A DNA stretch of 64,000 nt from Flavimarina sp. Hel_I_48 (lineage in GTDB: Bacteria > Bacteroidota > Bacteroidia > Flavobacteriales > Flavobacteriaceae): the NCBI RefSeq assembly GCF_000733945.1, contig NZ_JPOL01000002.1, positions 2,233,001 to 2,297,000 of the forward strand, written 5' to 3'. Below are positions 1 through 7,186 of the stretch, in pieces (the stretch's first letter is position 1; the number at the start of each line of letters is the position of its first letter). The translations under genes and the position numbers were made by a program. The notes beneath the pieces are model-generated. The model searched no databases, was not told the origin of the DNA, and worked only from the letters and a program-made list of their open reading frames with translations.

Positions 1-82
1 CGGCCAAGATGATCCTCACAAGCCAGACAGCCGCAAGAATACTTATTATGATCGAAACGATTTTTAAGATTTTATGTAACAT
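1..82 (-). CDS. Small membrane protein, partial (C-terminus beyond left edge)
   Basis: Reading the minus strand from the ATG at 80-82 gives MLHKILKIVSII followed by a continuous hydrophobic stretch to the window edge, so a membrane-spanning N-terminus is clear. It starts 27 bases after the stop of the ExbB-like gene on the same strand, so the two are probably cotranscribed. In Bacteroidota a small membrane protein of unknown function is often found between exbB/tolQ-like and exbD/tolR-like genes, and this could be that gene or the start of ExbD itself. Only 27 residues are visible, so no function is assigned. Confidence 0.55.
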   Translation of the reverse strand, partial: MLHKILKIVSIIISILAAVWLVRIILA

Positions 83-109
83 AAGTATAAATTGTATAAA
101 AGATTGATA

Positions 110-919
110 TTACTTTCTGATAGTAGGATTCTTGTAACGTACAAGCATGTCAATCAAAGTAATAGAAGCATCTTCCATATCGTTTACAATACTATCAATC
201 TTAGCGATAATATAATTATAGAAAATCTGAAGGATAATTGCCACGATAAGACCGAATACAGTCGTCAAAAGTGCAACTTTAATACCACCCGCAACAAGTG
301 AAGGCTGCATGTCCCCTGCTGCTTCAATACGGTCAAATGCCTCAATCATACCAAGTACGGTACCCATGAAACCAAGCATAGGAGCAAGAGCGATAAATAA
401 GGATACCCAAGAAACGTTTTTCTCAAGTTGGCCCATTTGAACACCACCGTAAGCTACAACAGCCTTTTCAGCAGCATCAACGCCTTCGTCAACACGGTCT
501 AAACCTTGGTAATAAATAGATGCAACCGGTCCGCTTGTGTTTCTGCAAACTTCTTTAGCTGCTTCCACACCGCCACTGTTTAATGCATCTTCTACATCCT
601 GCGCTAATTTTTTTGTATTAGTTGTAGCAAGATTAAGGAATATGATACGTTCTATAGCAATTGCAAGACCTAAGATCAAACATAAGAGTACAATACCCAT
701 AAATGCTGGTCCACCTTCAATAAAACGTTTTTTAAGCGTTTGTGTAAAAGAAAGATCCTCTTCAGTATCGGCTGCCATTTCCTGGTCAGCTTGCTCATCT
801 TGTACCGCTGTGATTACGGCAGAATTAGTTAAAGTTAATGCAGCAGTATTTGCCTGCATCGAAAAATTGCCCACTGCCATAACAGCTGCGATTGTTAAGA
901 TTGAAAATAGTCTTTTCAT
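110..919 (-). CDS. exbB: MotA/TolQ/ExbB proton channel family protein
   Basis: This is a 269-residue inner-membrane protein of the ExbB/TolQ/MotA family, which conducts protons to power TonB-type outer-membrane transport or Tol-type envelope work. A cleavable-looking hydrophobic N-terminus (about residues 1-25) and an acidic linker precede a membrane helix (FMGIVLLCLILGLAI), and then the two family helices around SLFIALAPMLGFMGTVLGMI and VALLTTVFGLIVAIIL. The start at 919 (MKRLFSIL) was chosen because the longer reading frame to 1087 runs through the tRNA-Ser gene. A small membrane protein follows 27 bases downstream, and an ExbD partner would be expected beyond the window edge. Whether it serves TonB or another energy-coupled system cannot be told from sequence. 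Confidence 0.88.
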   Translation of the reverse strand: MKRLFSILTIAAVMAVGNFSMQANTAALTLTNSAVITAVQDEQADQEMAADTEEDLSFTQTLKKRFIEGGPAFMGIVLLCLILGLAIAIERIIFLNLATTNTKKLAQDVEDALNSGGVEAAKEVCRNTSGPVASIYYQGLDRVDEGVDAAEKAVVAYGGVQMGQLEKNVSWVSLFIALAPMLGFMGTVLGMIEAFDRIEAAGDMQPSLVAGGIKVALLTTVFGLIVAIILQIFYNYIIAKIDSIVNDMEDASITLIDMLVRYKNPTIRK

Positions 920-990
920 TGCTTTTGATCTTAAAATTTGGTTAGTAAAGTGATAAAGATATAAAAATAATTGTTTAAAAATAAAATTAG

Positions 991-1078
991 CAGAGAGGAA
1001 GGGATTCGAACCCTCGATACGCTTTTGGCGTATACACGCTTTCCAGGCGTGCGCCTTCGACCGCTCGGCCACCTCTCT
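991..1078 (-). tRNA. tRNA-Ser (anticodon GGA)
   Basis: The minus strand folds as a class II (long variable arm) tRNA: a 7-bp acceptor stem (1072-1078 with 992-998), a D arm GTGGCCGAGCGG, an anticodon stem CACGC/GCGTG around loop CTGGAAA with GGA as anticodon, a long variable arm, and a T arm GGGTTCGAATCCC. Position 991 gives G as discriminator base, as expected for serine tRNAs. No CCA is encoded. The gene lies 71 bases upstream of the ExbB-like start on the same strand. Confidence 0.97.
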
Positions 1079-1137
1079 CAATAACAAAACCCAAAAAAGG
1101 CATAAGGTCCTTTCACTGAATTAGGGATAAGCAAATA

Positions 1138-1165
1138 ACGAAAAAAAAACCGTTCTCAAAAACGT
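1138..1165 (-). terminator. Possible intrinsic terminator after ansA
   Basis: On the minus strand a short stem CGTT/AACG (1161-1164 with 1151-1154) is followed by a run of nine T (1141-1149). The stem is only four to five pairs long, so this is weak, but it is well placed between the asparaginase stop and tRNA-Ser. Confidence 0.35.
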
Positions 1166-1189
1166 GAAGAGAATAAAATATTTTAAATA

Positions 1190-2215
1190 TTAGCACATTT
1201 CCCCACGAATTGATGTTTCAAATATAGTTTTAAAGACTTGTTTTCCCAAATCCTGACCCAAGAGATACATCATCTTTGCAATCGCCGCTTCGGTTGTTAT
1301 ATCCTTGCCAGAGATCACTCCAAGTTGCCCCAATTGTGTACTCGTCTCATAGTTACCCATTTGCACAACTCCGGAAAGGCATTGTGTTACATTGACCACT
1401 GGAATATCCCTGTCTATACAATTTTTTAAAAGTTTTAAAAACCAGGGTTGTGTACTGGCATTTCCATTTCCAAATGTCTTTAAAATCACTCCCGAAAATT
1501 TTGTTTTCGTGAGCATTTGTGTTAATAATTCCTCATTTAAGCCCGGAAAAAGATGAATAACCAAAATATCGGTGATCATTTTTTCATGAACTATAAGTTT
1601 TTTACGCCTATAGGGACGCAGATTTTGATCTGCAATCGTAAGATTTACCCCAGAAGTGGCAAGTGGAATACAATTAGGAGAGGCAAAAGCTTCAAAATGT
1701 TCTGCACTTGCCTTAGTTGTCCTATTGCCACGATATAGTTTGTATTCAAAGTAAAGGCATACTTCGGTAATATAAGGACGTCCATTTTTGCGTAGGGAGG
1801 CCAATTGTGCCGCGGTAATCAGATTTTCTTTTGCATCTGTGCGTAAGTCGCCTATGGGCAATTGTGAGCCGGTAAGTATTACCGGTTTTGAAAGGTTTTC
1901 AAGCATAAAACTAAGGGCAGAGGCTGTGTAGCTCATGGTGTCACTGCCATGAAGAACTACGAATCCATTATGGTCTGCATAGTTTTCATTGATAATGTTA
2001 CAGATGTCAACCCAATTTGTAGGTTGCATATTTGAGCTATCGATAGGTTGCTCCAGCGAAATAGTTGAAATATCGCAATCAAGCAACTTTAGTTCAGGGA
2101 TCTGATTTAAAAGTTGGTCAAAATTGAAATTCTTTAGGGCACCGGTTTCAAAATCCTTAACCATACCTATAGTACCACCAGTATAGATAAGGAGTATAGA
2201 GCTCTTTTTGCTCAT
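1190..2215 (-). CDS. ansA: Type I L-asparaginase
   Basis: A 341-residue cytoplasmic asparaginase, hydrolysing L-asparagine to aspartate and ammonia. The N-terminal nucleophile motif YTGGTIGM (about residues 11-18) and the second active-site motif HGSDTMSYTASAL with the catalytic Thr-Asp pair are both present, followed by PVILTGSQLPIG. There is no signal peptide, and length and motif spacing fit the type I (AnsA) group rather than the periplasmic type II enzymes. It starts 2 bases after the stop of the acyltransferase gene, so the two are read as one transcript. Confidence 0.93.
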   Translation of the reverse strand: MSKKSSILLIYTGGTIGMVKDFETGALKNFNFDQLLNQIPELKLLDCDISTISLEQPIDSSNMQPTNWVDICNIINENYADHNGFVVLHGSDTMSYTASALSFMLENLSKPVILTGSQLPIGDLRTDAKENLITAAQLASLRKNGRPYITEVCLYFEYKLYRGNRTTKASAEHFEAFASPNCIPLATSGVNLTIADQNLRPYRRKKLIVHEKMITDILVIHLFPGLNEELLTQMLTKTKFSGVILKTFGNGNASTQPWFLKLLKNCIDRDIPVVNVTQCLSGVVQMGNYETSTQLGQLGVISGKDITTEAAIAKMMYLLGQDLGKQVFKTIFETSIRGEMC

Positions 2216-2217
2216 TT

Positions 2218-3339
2218 CTAAAATTTTTCCTTATTGATTACAGGGTTGGCGTACATAAGTAAGAAACTTTCGCGGGCAACTTCTGTTTCGGTAGTTATCC
2301 TTCGTTCTATACGTCGTTCAAAAGAACGCTTGTCCCTTTCTGTATAGGCGTGTTCATATTTTGTGGTATTGTTGTAAAGGTCGTAAGCCACAAGATTAGA
2401 AGGCCATAATTTATAAATACCATAGATACAGCGGTCTATTTCCTGGGCAAGTTCTTGTAGCTTATCATTATCAGAAATGGGTTTTGCGTCTATGGTGTCA
2501 AAAATTGAATCATCAAGGCTGCCAAGGCTTATATGAACACGTTTTTTGCTGCCCAGGGCACCGCGCATGATACTATTAAAATCCTCATTGCTGCTCTTTA
2601 CATATTCTACATCTTCACTTTTTGCTATGAGTTCAGGGACCTTGAGAATATCTGTGGGATCAAATTCATAAGAAATCGCCACAGGTACGATTCGCATTTT
2701 TTTCAAACAGGTCATTACTGAATCTTGGCCACGATTCATTGCAAGCATTTTCAAAACACCCTGCTGGGTCCTGTCGTTACCATCTTTTGTGCGGCCTTCG
2801 CGTTGCGCCATCCATATAGATTGCTTTTCACTTAACAGCGTCTGTATATAAATAGACAGTTTTTTTGAACTGGCAAGCATTTCACGTGGTGATAGGCTGC
2901 GGCGAACGAGAAAGTTGCGGTTGAGCTTTGAAAGCGTCAACAAAAAGGATTTTTTGACAAGATTGTCACCTATGGCAGACGCGGTCATGATTTGCTCATG
3001 ATTTAGTAAGGCAAAATTGATAAAGGAAGTATCCAGGATAATATCCCTGTGATTAGAAAGATAGAGATAGGACTGTGTTCTGTCAAGGTTGTCAAACCCT
3101 GATGTGGAAAAGCCTTCCGTACTTTTCTCTATTACTTTTGCCACGGAATAATAGATCACATAGTTCTGAAAATCTTCAATGGAATGGCATTTTTCTAAAA
3201 TTTCCAGAATTCCCTTTTCATCTTTATCTGGAAAAGTGAATTGTAACAGAGCCCGAAACATGGGGTGCCTGGCGTACTCCATAATGGCGCCATTTACCTC
3301 TGGTGCATCGTAAAACCGGATGTCATCGAAAGTTTGCAA
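2218..3339 (-). CDS. 1-acyl-sn-glycerol-3-phosphate acyltransferase family protein
   Basis: A 373-residue protein of the glycerolipid acyltransferase (PlsC/PlsB-like) superfamily, expected to transfer acyl chains at the inner face of the cytoplasmic membrane. The acyltransferase block I is seen as LSNHRDIILD, with the catalytic His; its Asp is displaced by one residue from classical H-x4-D spacing. A block III-like element QREGRTKDG follows about 75 residues later. No clear membrane helix or signal peptide is present. It sits between tatD-like and ansA genes on the same strand, 2 bases ahead of ansA. The actual acyl donor and acceptor are unknown; it could act on phospholipids or on an amino-lipid. 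Confidence 0.75.
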   Translation of the reverse strand: MQTFDDIRFYDAPEVNGAIMEYARHPMFRALLQFTFPDKDEKGILEILEKCHSIEDFQNYVIYYSVAKVIEKSTEGFSTSGFDNLDRTQSYLYLSNHRDIILDTSFINFALLNHEQIMTASAIGDNLVKKSFLLTLSKLNRNFLVRRSLSPREMLASSKKLSIYIQTLLSEKQSIWMAQREGRTKDGNDRTQQGVLKMLAMNRGQDSVMTCLKKMRIVPVAISYEFDPTDILKVPELIAKSEDVEYVKSSNEDFNSIMRGALGSKKRVHISLGSLDDSIFDTIDAKPISDNDKLQELAQEIDRCIYGIYKLWPSNLVAYDLYNNTTKYEHAYTERDKRSFERRIERRITTETEVARESFLLMYANPVINKEKF

Positions 3340-3555
3340 TAGTTTGTGTTTAATCGATTAGCTATTTATTGGGTAAAAGAACAAAATAATTTGATTTATA
3401 GGCAAAAAAACCTGCTTTTTACATGTTTTAGCTCATTTTTAGATTAGGATTTAAAATATTTCGATCAATTATACGGAAGATTTTTATACTTAAATATGCA
3501 TTACCTGGAGTAGGCCCATCATGTCTAAATATTTCAGGGCTACTTTGTAACTGCC

Positions 3556-4335
3556 TTAATCCGTATTCAGGTCAAAAATTTGAAGGGTGTTGGCACTTGT
3601 TATTTTGGCGACTTCCTCTAGTGGTATGTTATAAATGTGCGCTATTTTTTGTGCTATTTTTAGGAGATAGGCACTTTCATTTCTCTTCCCACGATAGGGG
3701 GCAGGCGCGAGGTAGGGGGCATCTGTTTCAAGTATAATTTCTTGAATGGGTATTTCTTTTAAGAACTGATCTATTTTCCCGTTCTTGAAAGTAGCTACAC
3801 CACCTATGCCCAGTTTTAAATTAAAACTTAGCGCCTTTTTTGCTTGTTCGAGTGTGCCGGTAAAACAGTGAAACGCACCATACAGGTCGTCGTCATGTTC
3901 GCTTTCTAAAACCTCAAATGTTTCTTCAAAAGCATCTCTGCAGTGAATTACGATGGGAAGCTTATTCTTTTTCGCCCATTGGATCTGGGTTTTAAATGCT
4001 TCCTTTTGAATGTTTAGTGTTGACTTGTCCCAGTAGAGGTCAATCCCTATTTCGCCAACGGCCGTAAAACTTTTTTCCCCGAGCCTATCTGCAACATGTT
4101 TGAGTTCACTCTTATAGGTATCCTCTTTCACCTGAGTGGGATGAAGCCCGGTCATTAGGTGCATTTGTTTAGGATATTCAGATTTGAGACGATCCATTTC
4201 AGGGGTGTGGGTAGAATCTATTGCGGGCAGGACAAAATTCAATATTCCAAGATCATTTGCCCGTTTTATTACGGCATCACGGTCCTGGTCAAATTCTTCT
4301 TTATATAAATGAGTATGTGTGTCTATAAAATGCAT
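3556..4335 (-). CDS. tatD: TatD family metal-dependent hydrolase
   Basis: A 259-residue TIM-barrel amidohydrolase-fold nuclease of the TatD family, whose characterised members are metal-dependent 3'-5' DNases. The metal ligands are all visible: HxH in DTHTHL at residues 5-10, Glu in GEIGID, His in VIHCRDA, His in AFHCFTG, and Asp in LETDAPYLAP. Length is typical. It is followed, after 216 bases, by the acyltransferase-ansA pair on the same strand, so a single long transcript is possible but unproven. Confidence 0.92.
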   Translation of the reverse strand: MHFIDTHTHLYKEEFDQDRDAVIKRANDLGILNFVLPAIDSTHTPEMDRLKSEYPKQMHLMTGLHPTQVKEDTYKSELKHVADRLGEKSFTAVGEIGIDLYWDKSTLNIQKEAFKTQIQWAKKNKLPIVIHCRDAFEETFEVLESEHDDDLYGAFHCFTGTLEQAKKALSFNLKLGIGGVATFKNGKIDQFLKEIPIQEIILETDAPYLAPAPYRGKRNESAYLLKIAQKIAHIYNIPLEEVAKITSANTLQIFDLNTD

Positions 4336-4412
4336 GGGCTAAATGTAACCAATGGGAGCCCGTTGTTACAAACTTTAATAAACATTTAATGGAGAGAAGA
4401 GCCGTTAAAATC

Positions 4413-4420
4413 TAAGTTTG
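4413..4420 (+). promoter_or_regulatory. Candidate -7 promoter element (TAAGTTTG)
   Basis: TAAGTTTG matches the Bacteroidota sigma-A -7 consensus TAnnTTTG and lies 23 bases before the protease start codon. No TTG is found at the proper -33 distance, so support is partial. Confidence 0.4.
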
Positions 4421-4443
4421 TTTGCAATCAATAAAACCAATAG

Positions 4444-4887
4444 ATGTCTTTACGCCAATTTCTAGAACAGAAGGATTATGAACGTATCAAGTTAAATACT
4501 ACACAAACGGGTCATTATAAGTTTTGTCTTTTCCTTAATAATGTAAAAGGCACGTTTATATTAGATACCGGCGCTTCAAATACCTGCGTTGACCTTAATG
4601 CCATAGATCAGTATAATCTATTTGCCATTGATAGCGATATCAAAGCCGCAGGAGCTGGTGCCATTAATATGATGACTCAGATTTCTTCAGATAATACCAT
4701 AAAAATAAATAAGTGGAAATGTACTGGCGTGGATATAGTCCTGTTTGATCTCTCACATGTAAATACGGCGCTAATAGATCATGAGATTGCTGCCGTTGAT
4801 GGTATTATGGGTGCAGATATACTCAATCTGGGTAAAGCTATCATTGATTACGACAAAAACTGTTTGTATTTAAAAAGGTTAAAATAA
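4444..4887 (+). CDS. Retropepsin-like aspartic protease family protein
   Basis: A 147-residue single-domain protein of the retropepsin-like (clan AA) aspartic protease superfamily. The catalytic motif is ILDTGASNTCVD at about residues 38-49, and the later hydrophobic-Gly motif is seen as GIMGADIL. A single lobe implies that the active enzyme would be a homodimer, as in retroviral proteases and bacterial homologues. There is no signal peptide or membrane helix, so it is predicted to be cytoplasmic. Substrate and role are unknown. It stands alone: the gene to the left is divergent and the region to the right holds only short or mobile elements. Confidence 0.83.
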   Translation: MSLRQFLEQKDYERIKLNTTQTGHYKFCLFLNNVKGTFILDTGASNTCVDLNAIDQYNLFAIDSDIKAAGAGAINMMTQISSDNTIKINKWKCTGVDIVLFDLSHVNTALIDHEIAAVDGIMGADILNLGKAIIDYDKNCLYLKRLK

Positions 4888-5010
4888 AAATTCGAACAGC
4901 TCAATTATCGGTCGAAATGCATATATTTAAAGATAAAGTGAAATTAAGTGTTAAATTAAACTAAATATTTATTATATTGCGGTCTGTTAATTTGATAAAC
5001 CCCATTTGAT

Positions 5011-5133
5011 ATGCATTTAGTTCCTGTTTTCAGCACTTTTTGCGGAATGTTATTATTAGTCATCTTGATTTACAAAATCTTTCAACTATGTTGTGGTAAA
5101 CGCTACACGGAGAATATGGTAGACGATCAATAG
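5011..5133 (+). CDS. Possible 40-residue single-pass membrane protein
   Basis: A short frame from ATG 5011 to TAG 5131-5133 encodes 40 residues. A hydrophobic segment of about 16 residues (around CGMLLLVILIYKIF) is followed by a Cys-Cys pair, a basic stretch (GKRY) and an acidic tail. This looks like a small membrane protein, but there is no homologue I recognise and no clear promoter. It could be a chance frame in AT-rich intergenic DNA. Confidence 0.33.
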   Translation: MHLVPVFSTFCGMLLLVILIYKIFQLCCGKRYTENMVDDQ

Positions 5134-5182
5134 ATCGCATTTGAAGAGCACTTTTTTTAGAGGTAAAGCAATTGTGGCGTAG

Positions 5183-5286
5183 GTATAAATAAAGAAAGCC
5201 AGCTACGAGAGCTGGCTTTCACCCCAAATCATAATTGATTATTACAAGTCAATTACAACAGTCTTAAATATTTTCTGCCGTTAAGC
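5183..5286 (-). ncRNA. Candidate small non-coding RNA ending in an intrinsic terminator
   Basis: On the minus strand a perfect TATATTTG -7 element (5291-5298) is followed by about 100 nt with no usable reading frame. It contains a 7-bp hairpin (TAATTGA/TCAATTA, 5249-5255 with 5232-5238) and ends in an 11-bp perfect hairpin (GAAAGCCAGCT/AGCTGGCTTTC, 5210-5220 with 5194-5204) followed by a T-rich tail. This is the layout of a free-standing small RNA. No minus-strand gene lies upstream that would need this terminator. A -33 TTG is not obvious. An Rfam family match could not be tested. Confidence 0.45.
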
Positions 5287-5290
5287 AACG

Positions 5291-5298
5291 CAAATATA
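5291..5298 (-). promoter_or_regulatory. -7 promoter element (TATATTTG) for the candidate small RNA
   Basis: The minus strand reads TATATTTG, an exact match to TAnnTTTG. A TTG at the usual 19-base spacing is absent; the nearest is only 12 bases upstream. Confidence 0.42.
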
Positions 5299-5530
5299 AA
5301 ATAAAATTTGCAATTAGTTCCCGATCCTAAAATTAAATTAAAATTTTTTTATTTTATTTAATTTCAATGGTTGCGTAAATCTAATCAAAAGTATGAATTT
5401 TTAAGTGTTGAAATGATTTTTTTCATAAAATTTTTATTCGATTTCTACTTAAAAAAATCATCGTATTGATCATCCCCCAAAAATTAGGACAGTAATTTAA
5501 GTTCAAAAATAACTTTAAATTTACTGTATC

Positions 5531-5806
5531 ATGACAAGAAGAAAATTCACATCGAAATTCAAGACCAAAGTAGTCCTTGAAGCTTTAAAAGAGCGTCAAA
5601 CAACCCAGGAACTGGCTCAGAAATTTGAAATAACCCCTCAGCAGATAGGCACTTGGAAACGGGAGTTTTTAAAAGAAGCCGATACGGTTTTTTCCAAGGG
5701 GGGCAAATCCAAAAAATCGGAAGAAGAGGAAAAGAAAGATCAGCTTCTTAAGGTGATCGGGGAGCTTAAAGTTGAGAATGATTTTTTAAATAACGCCTTG
5801 CGATAA
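5531..5806 (+). CDS. IS3-family transposase OrfA
   Basis: A 91-residue DNA-binding protein: an N-terminal helix-turn-helix (RRKFTSKFKTKVVLEAL through ITPQQIGTWKREF) followed by a charged, leucine-containing coiled coil (about residues 60-91, ending NDFLNNALR). In this family OrfA binds the terminal repeats and contributes the N-terminus of the OrfAB fusion. The orfB frame lies -1 relative to orfA and is open from 5794, so the two overlap by about 13 bases. Fusion would require a shift close to the orfA stop codon. Confidence 0.92.
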   Translation: MTRRKFTSKFKTKVVLEALKERQTTQELAQKFEITPQQIGTWKREFLKEADTVFSKGGKSKKSEEEEKKDQLLKVIGELKVENDFLNNALR

Positions 5807-5829
5807 AGCCTTTAGGGGAGCGTCGAACA

Positions 5830-6660
5830 ATGATAAGCAAGGGTCATTCCAAACTCAGCCTTAAGCGGCAGTGCAAACTATTACAGATCCATCGCAGCGG
5901 TATTTATTACAAGCCCCGTGGGGAGAGCGAACTTAATCTAGAACTTATGCGATTGATGGATGAACATTATACCGATCATCCCTTTAAAGGGGCCAAACGG
6001 ATGCATACCTGGCTTAGCCTGGACAAAGGATACAAGGTTAACAAAAAGCGTATTGAACGCCTCTATTCCAAATTGATGGGGCTCCAGGCTATTATGCCTG
6101 GTAAGCATACTTCACGGCGACACAAAGAACATAAGGTTTATCCCTATCTCTTAAGAAACCTCACAGTAGAGCGTCCCAATCAGGTCTGGGCCACTGATAT
6201 TACTTACATACCCATGCGAAAAGGTTTTATGTACCTGATAGCGATCATAGACCTGCACAGCCGCTTTGTGCTCAATTGGTCGGTATCCAATTCCATGGAC
6301 GCCCAATGGTGTAAAGAAGCTTTGGAAGAAGCTATTGAGCTGCACGGTAAACCTGAGATACTCAACACAGATCAGGGAAGCCAGTTTACTTCAGAGACCT
6401 TTACTGAAAGTGTGCTCTCCAATAAAATCAAACTCAGTATGGATGGTAAAGGAAGAGCTATTGATAATGTTTTTATAGAACGCTTATGGAGAAGTGTGAA
6501 ATACGAAAACATTTATCTCAATCCCCCGGAATCCGGGGTGGGCCTGTACAGGCAACTCCGGGAATACTTTGATTTTTACAACCATAGACGAAGGCACCAG
6601 GGAATAGAAAATCAGATACCCATCAACCGATATTTAAAACAAGAAAGAAAAGCTGCTTAA
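5830..6660 (+). CDS. IS3-family transposase OrfB (DDE integrase)
   Basis: A 276-residue rve-type integrase. An N-terminal HTH-like part (LSLKRQCKLLQIHRSGIYYK) precedes the catalytic core with Asp in WATDITYIP, Asp in LNTDQGSQFTS and Glu in NVFIERLWRSVKYE. The C-terminus YFDFYNHRRRHQGI is typical. In-frame codons just upstream of the ATG (from 5794) encode KPLGERR, which looks like family sequence, so in vivo translation may begin by frameshift from orfA rather than at this ATG. No A6G-type slippery heptamer is seen in the overlap. All catalytic residues are intact. Confidence 0.93.
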   Translation: MISKGHSKLSLKRQCKLLQIHRSGIYYKPRGESELNLELMRLMDEHYTDHPFKGAKRMHTWLSLDKGYKVNKKRIERLYSKLMGLQAIMPGKHTSRRHKEHKVYPYLLRNLTVERPNQVWATDITYIPMRKGFMYLIAIIDLHSRFVLNWSVSNSMDAQWCKEALEEAIELHGKPEILNTDQGSQFTSETFTESVLSNKIKLSMDGKGRAIDNVFIERLWRSVKYENIYLNPPESGVGLYRQLREYFDFYNHRRRHQGIENQIPINRYLKQERKAA

Positions 6661-6720
6661 TAAATGAAAAATAGAACTTAATTTAGCAGCAAAGCTGTCC
6701 TAACAAATGGGGTTCTTCAT

Positions 6721-7186
6721 TATCTCCTTTCTTTTTAGAATCTTTATATGGTTTTAAAATTTAAAGCCAAATAATCGTATTTAAATGAATTAAAAGACTT
6801 TTAAAAACTAATTTTCTGGCACTCTGTATTATTACTTTACGCTAATTTCAGCTTTATGATAACTTTAGTTTAGAGAGTTTTATTTTTTGAAATTGAAAAT
6901 ATTAACACCTTCTTTAAAGGTTTTAAAACCATGATTTCAATTATTCAATACTGGCTATAGTATTTATTTACGGTTCTCTTTTTTACATATTATTCATTTT
7001 TAGAACTTATCACACTTAAGTGTAAAGTTTCAGAAGTAGAATTGAAATAATGCTTTCTGAGTAAATGAATATTTTGATAAGATAATTTACTAATTGCATA
7101 ATACCTGGAAAATAGTGCCGTGTTTTTGAATATGTACTATCATCTTACGGTATTCATTGACTAATATTGCGAACTAAAATCGTAGT
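6721..7186. other. Intergenic region right of the IS element
   Basis: About 465 bases of strongly AT-rich DNA without a supportable gene, RNA or strong hairpin. I looked for the other half of a gene split by the IS and saw none on either strand. A weak -7-like sequence TAATATTG (7162-7169) precedes the phosphoesterase start by 17 bases. Confidence 0.6.

Larger units (their letters stand above)
5134..5466. other. Intergenic region left of the IS element
   Basis: AT-rich, with no protein-coding frame worth calling. Its only structured part is the candidate minus-strand small RNA at about 5183-5286 with its -7 element at 5291-5298. The rest, about 5300-5466, shows nothing but A/T runs. Confidence 0.6.
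5467..6720 (+). mobile_element. IS3-family insertion sequence, apparently intact
   Basis: An element of about 1.25 kb carrying orfA and orfB between imperfect terminal inverted repeats. The left end (5467-5492) and the right end (6695-6720, reverse complement) share CCCCA and then TTAGGACAG in register. TAT stands directly outside both ends (5464-5466 and 6721-6723), compatible with the 3-bp target duplication of IS3 elements. The exact outer boundary is uncertain by a base or two. Both reading frames are free of stops and the DDE residues are present, so it may be active or recently arrived. Confidence 0.85.

Noticed and set aside
537..953. 138-residue plus-strand frame
   Set aside because: It lies antisense to the ExbB-like gene, has no recognisable domain and mirrors the codon pattern of the real gene.
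920..1087. 56-residue N-terminal extension of the ExbB-like reading frame
   Set aside because: The extension is read through the tRNA-Ser gene; the ATG at 919 gives a normal signal-like N-terminus.
6721..7186. Gene remnant disrupted by the IS element
   Set aside because: Neither flank translates into fragments that join into one protein; the IS seems to have landed in intergenic DNA.
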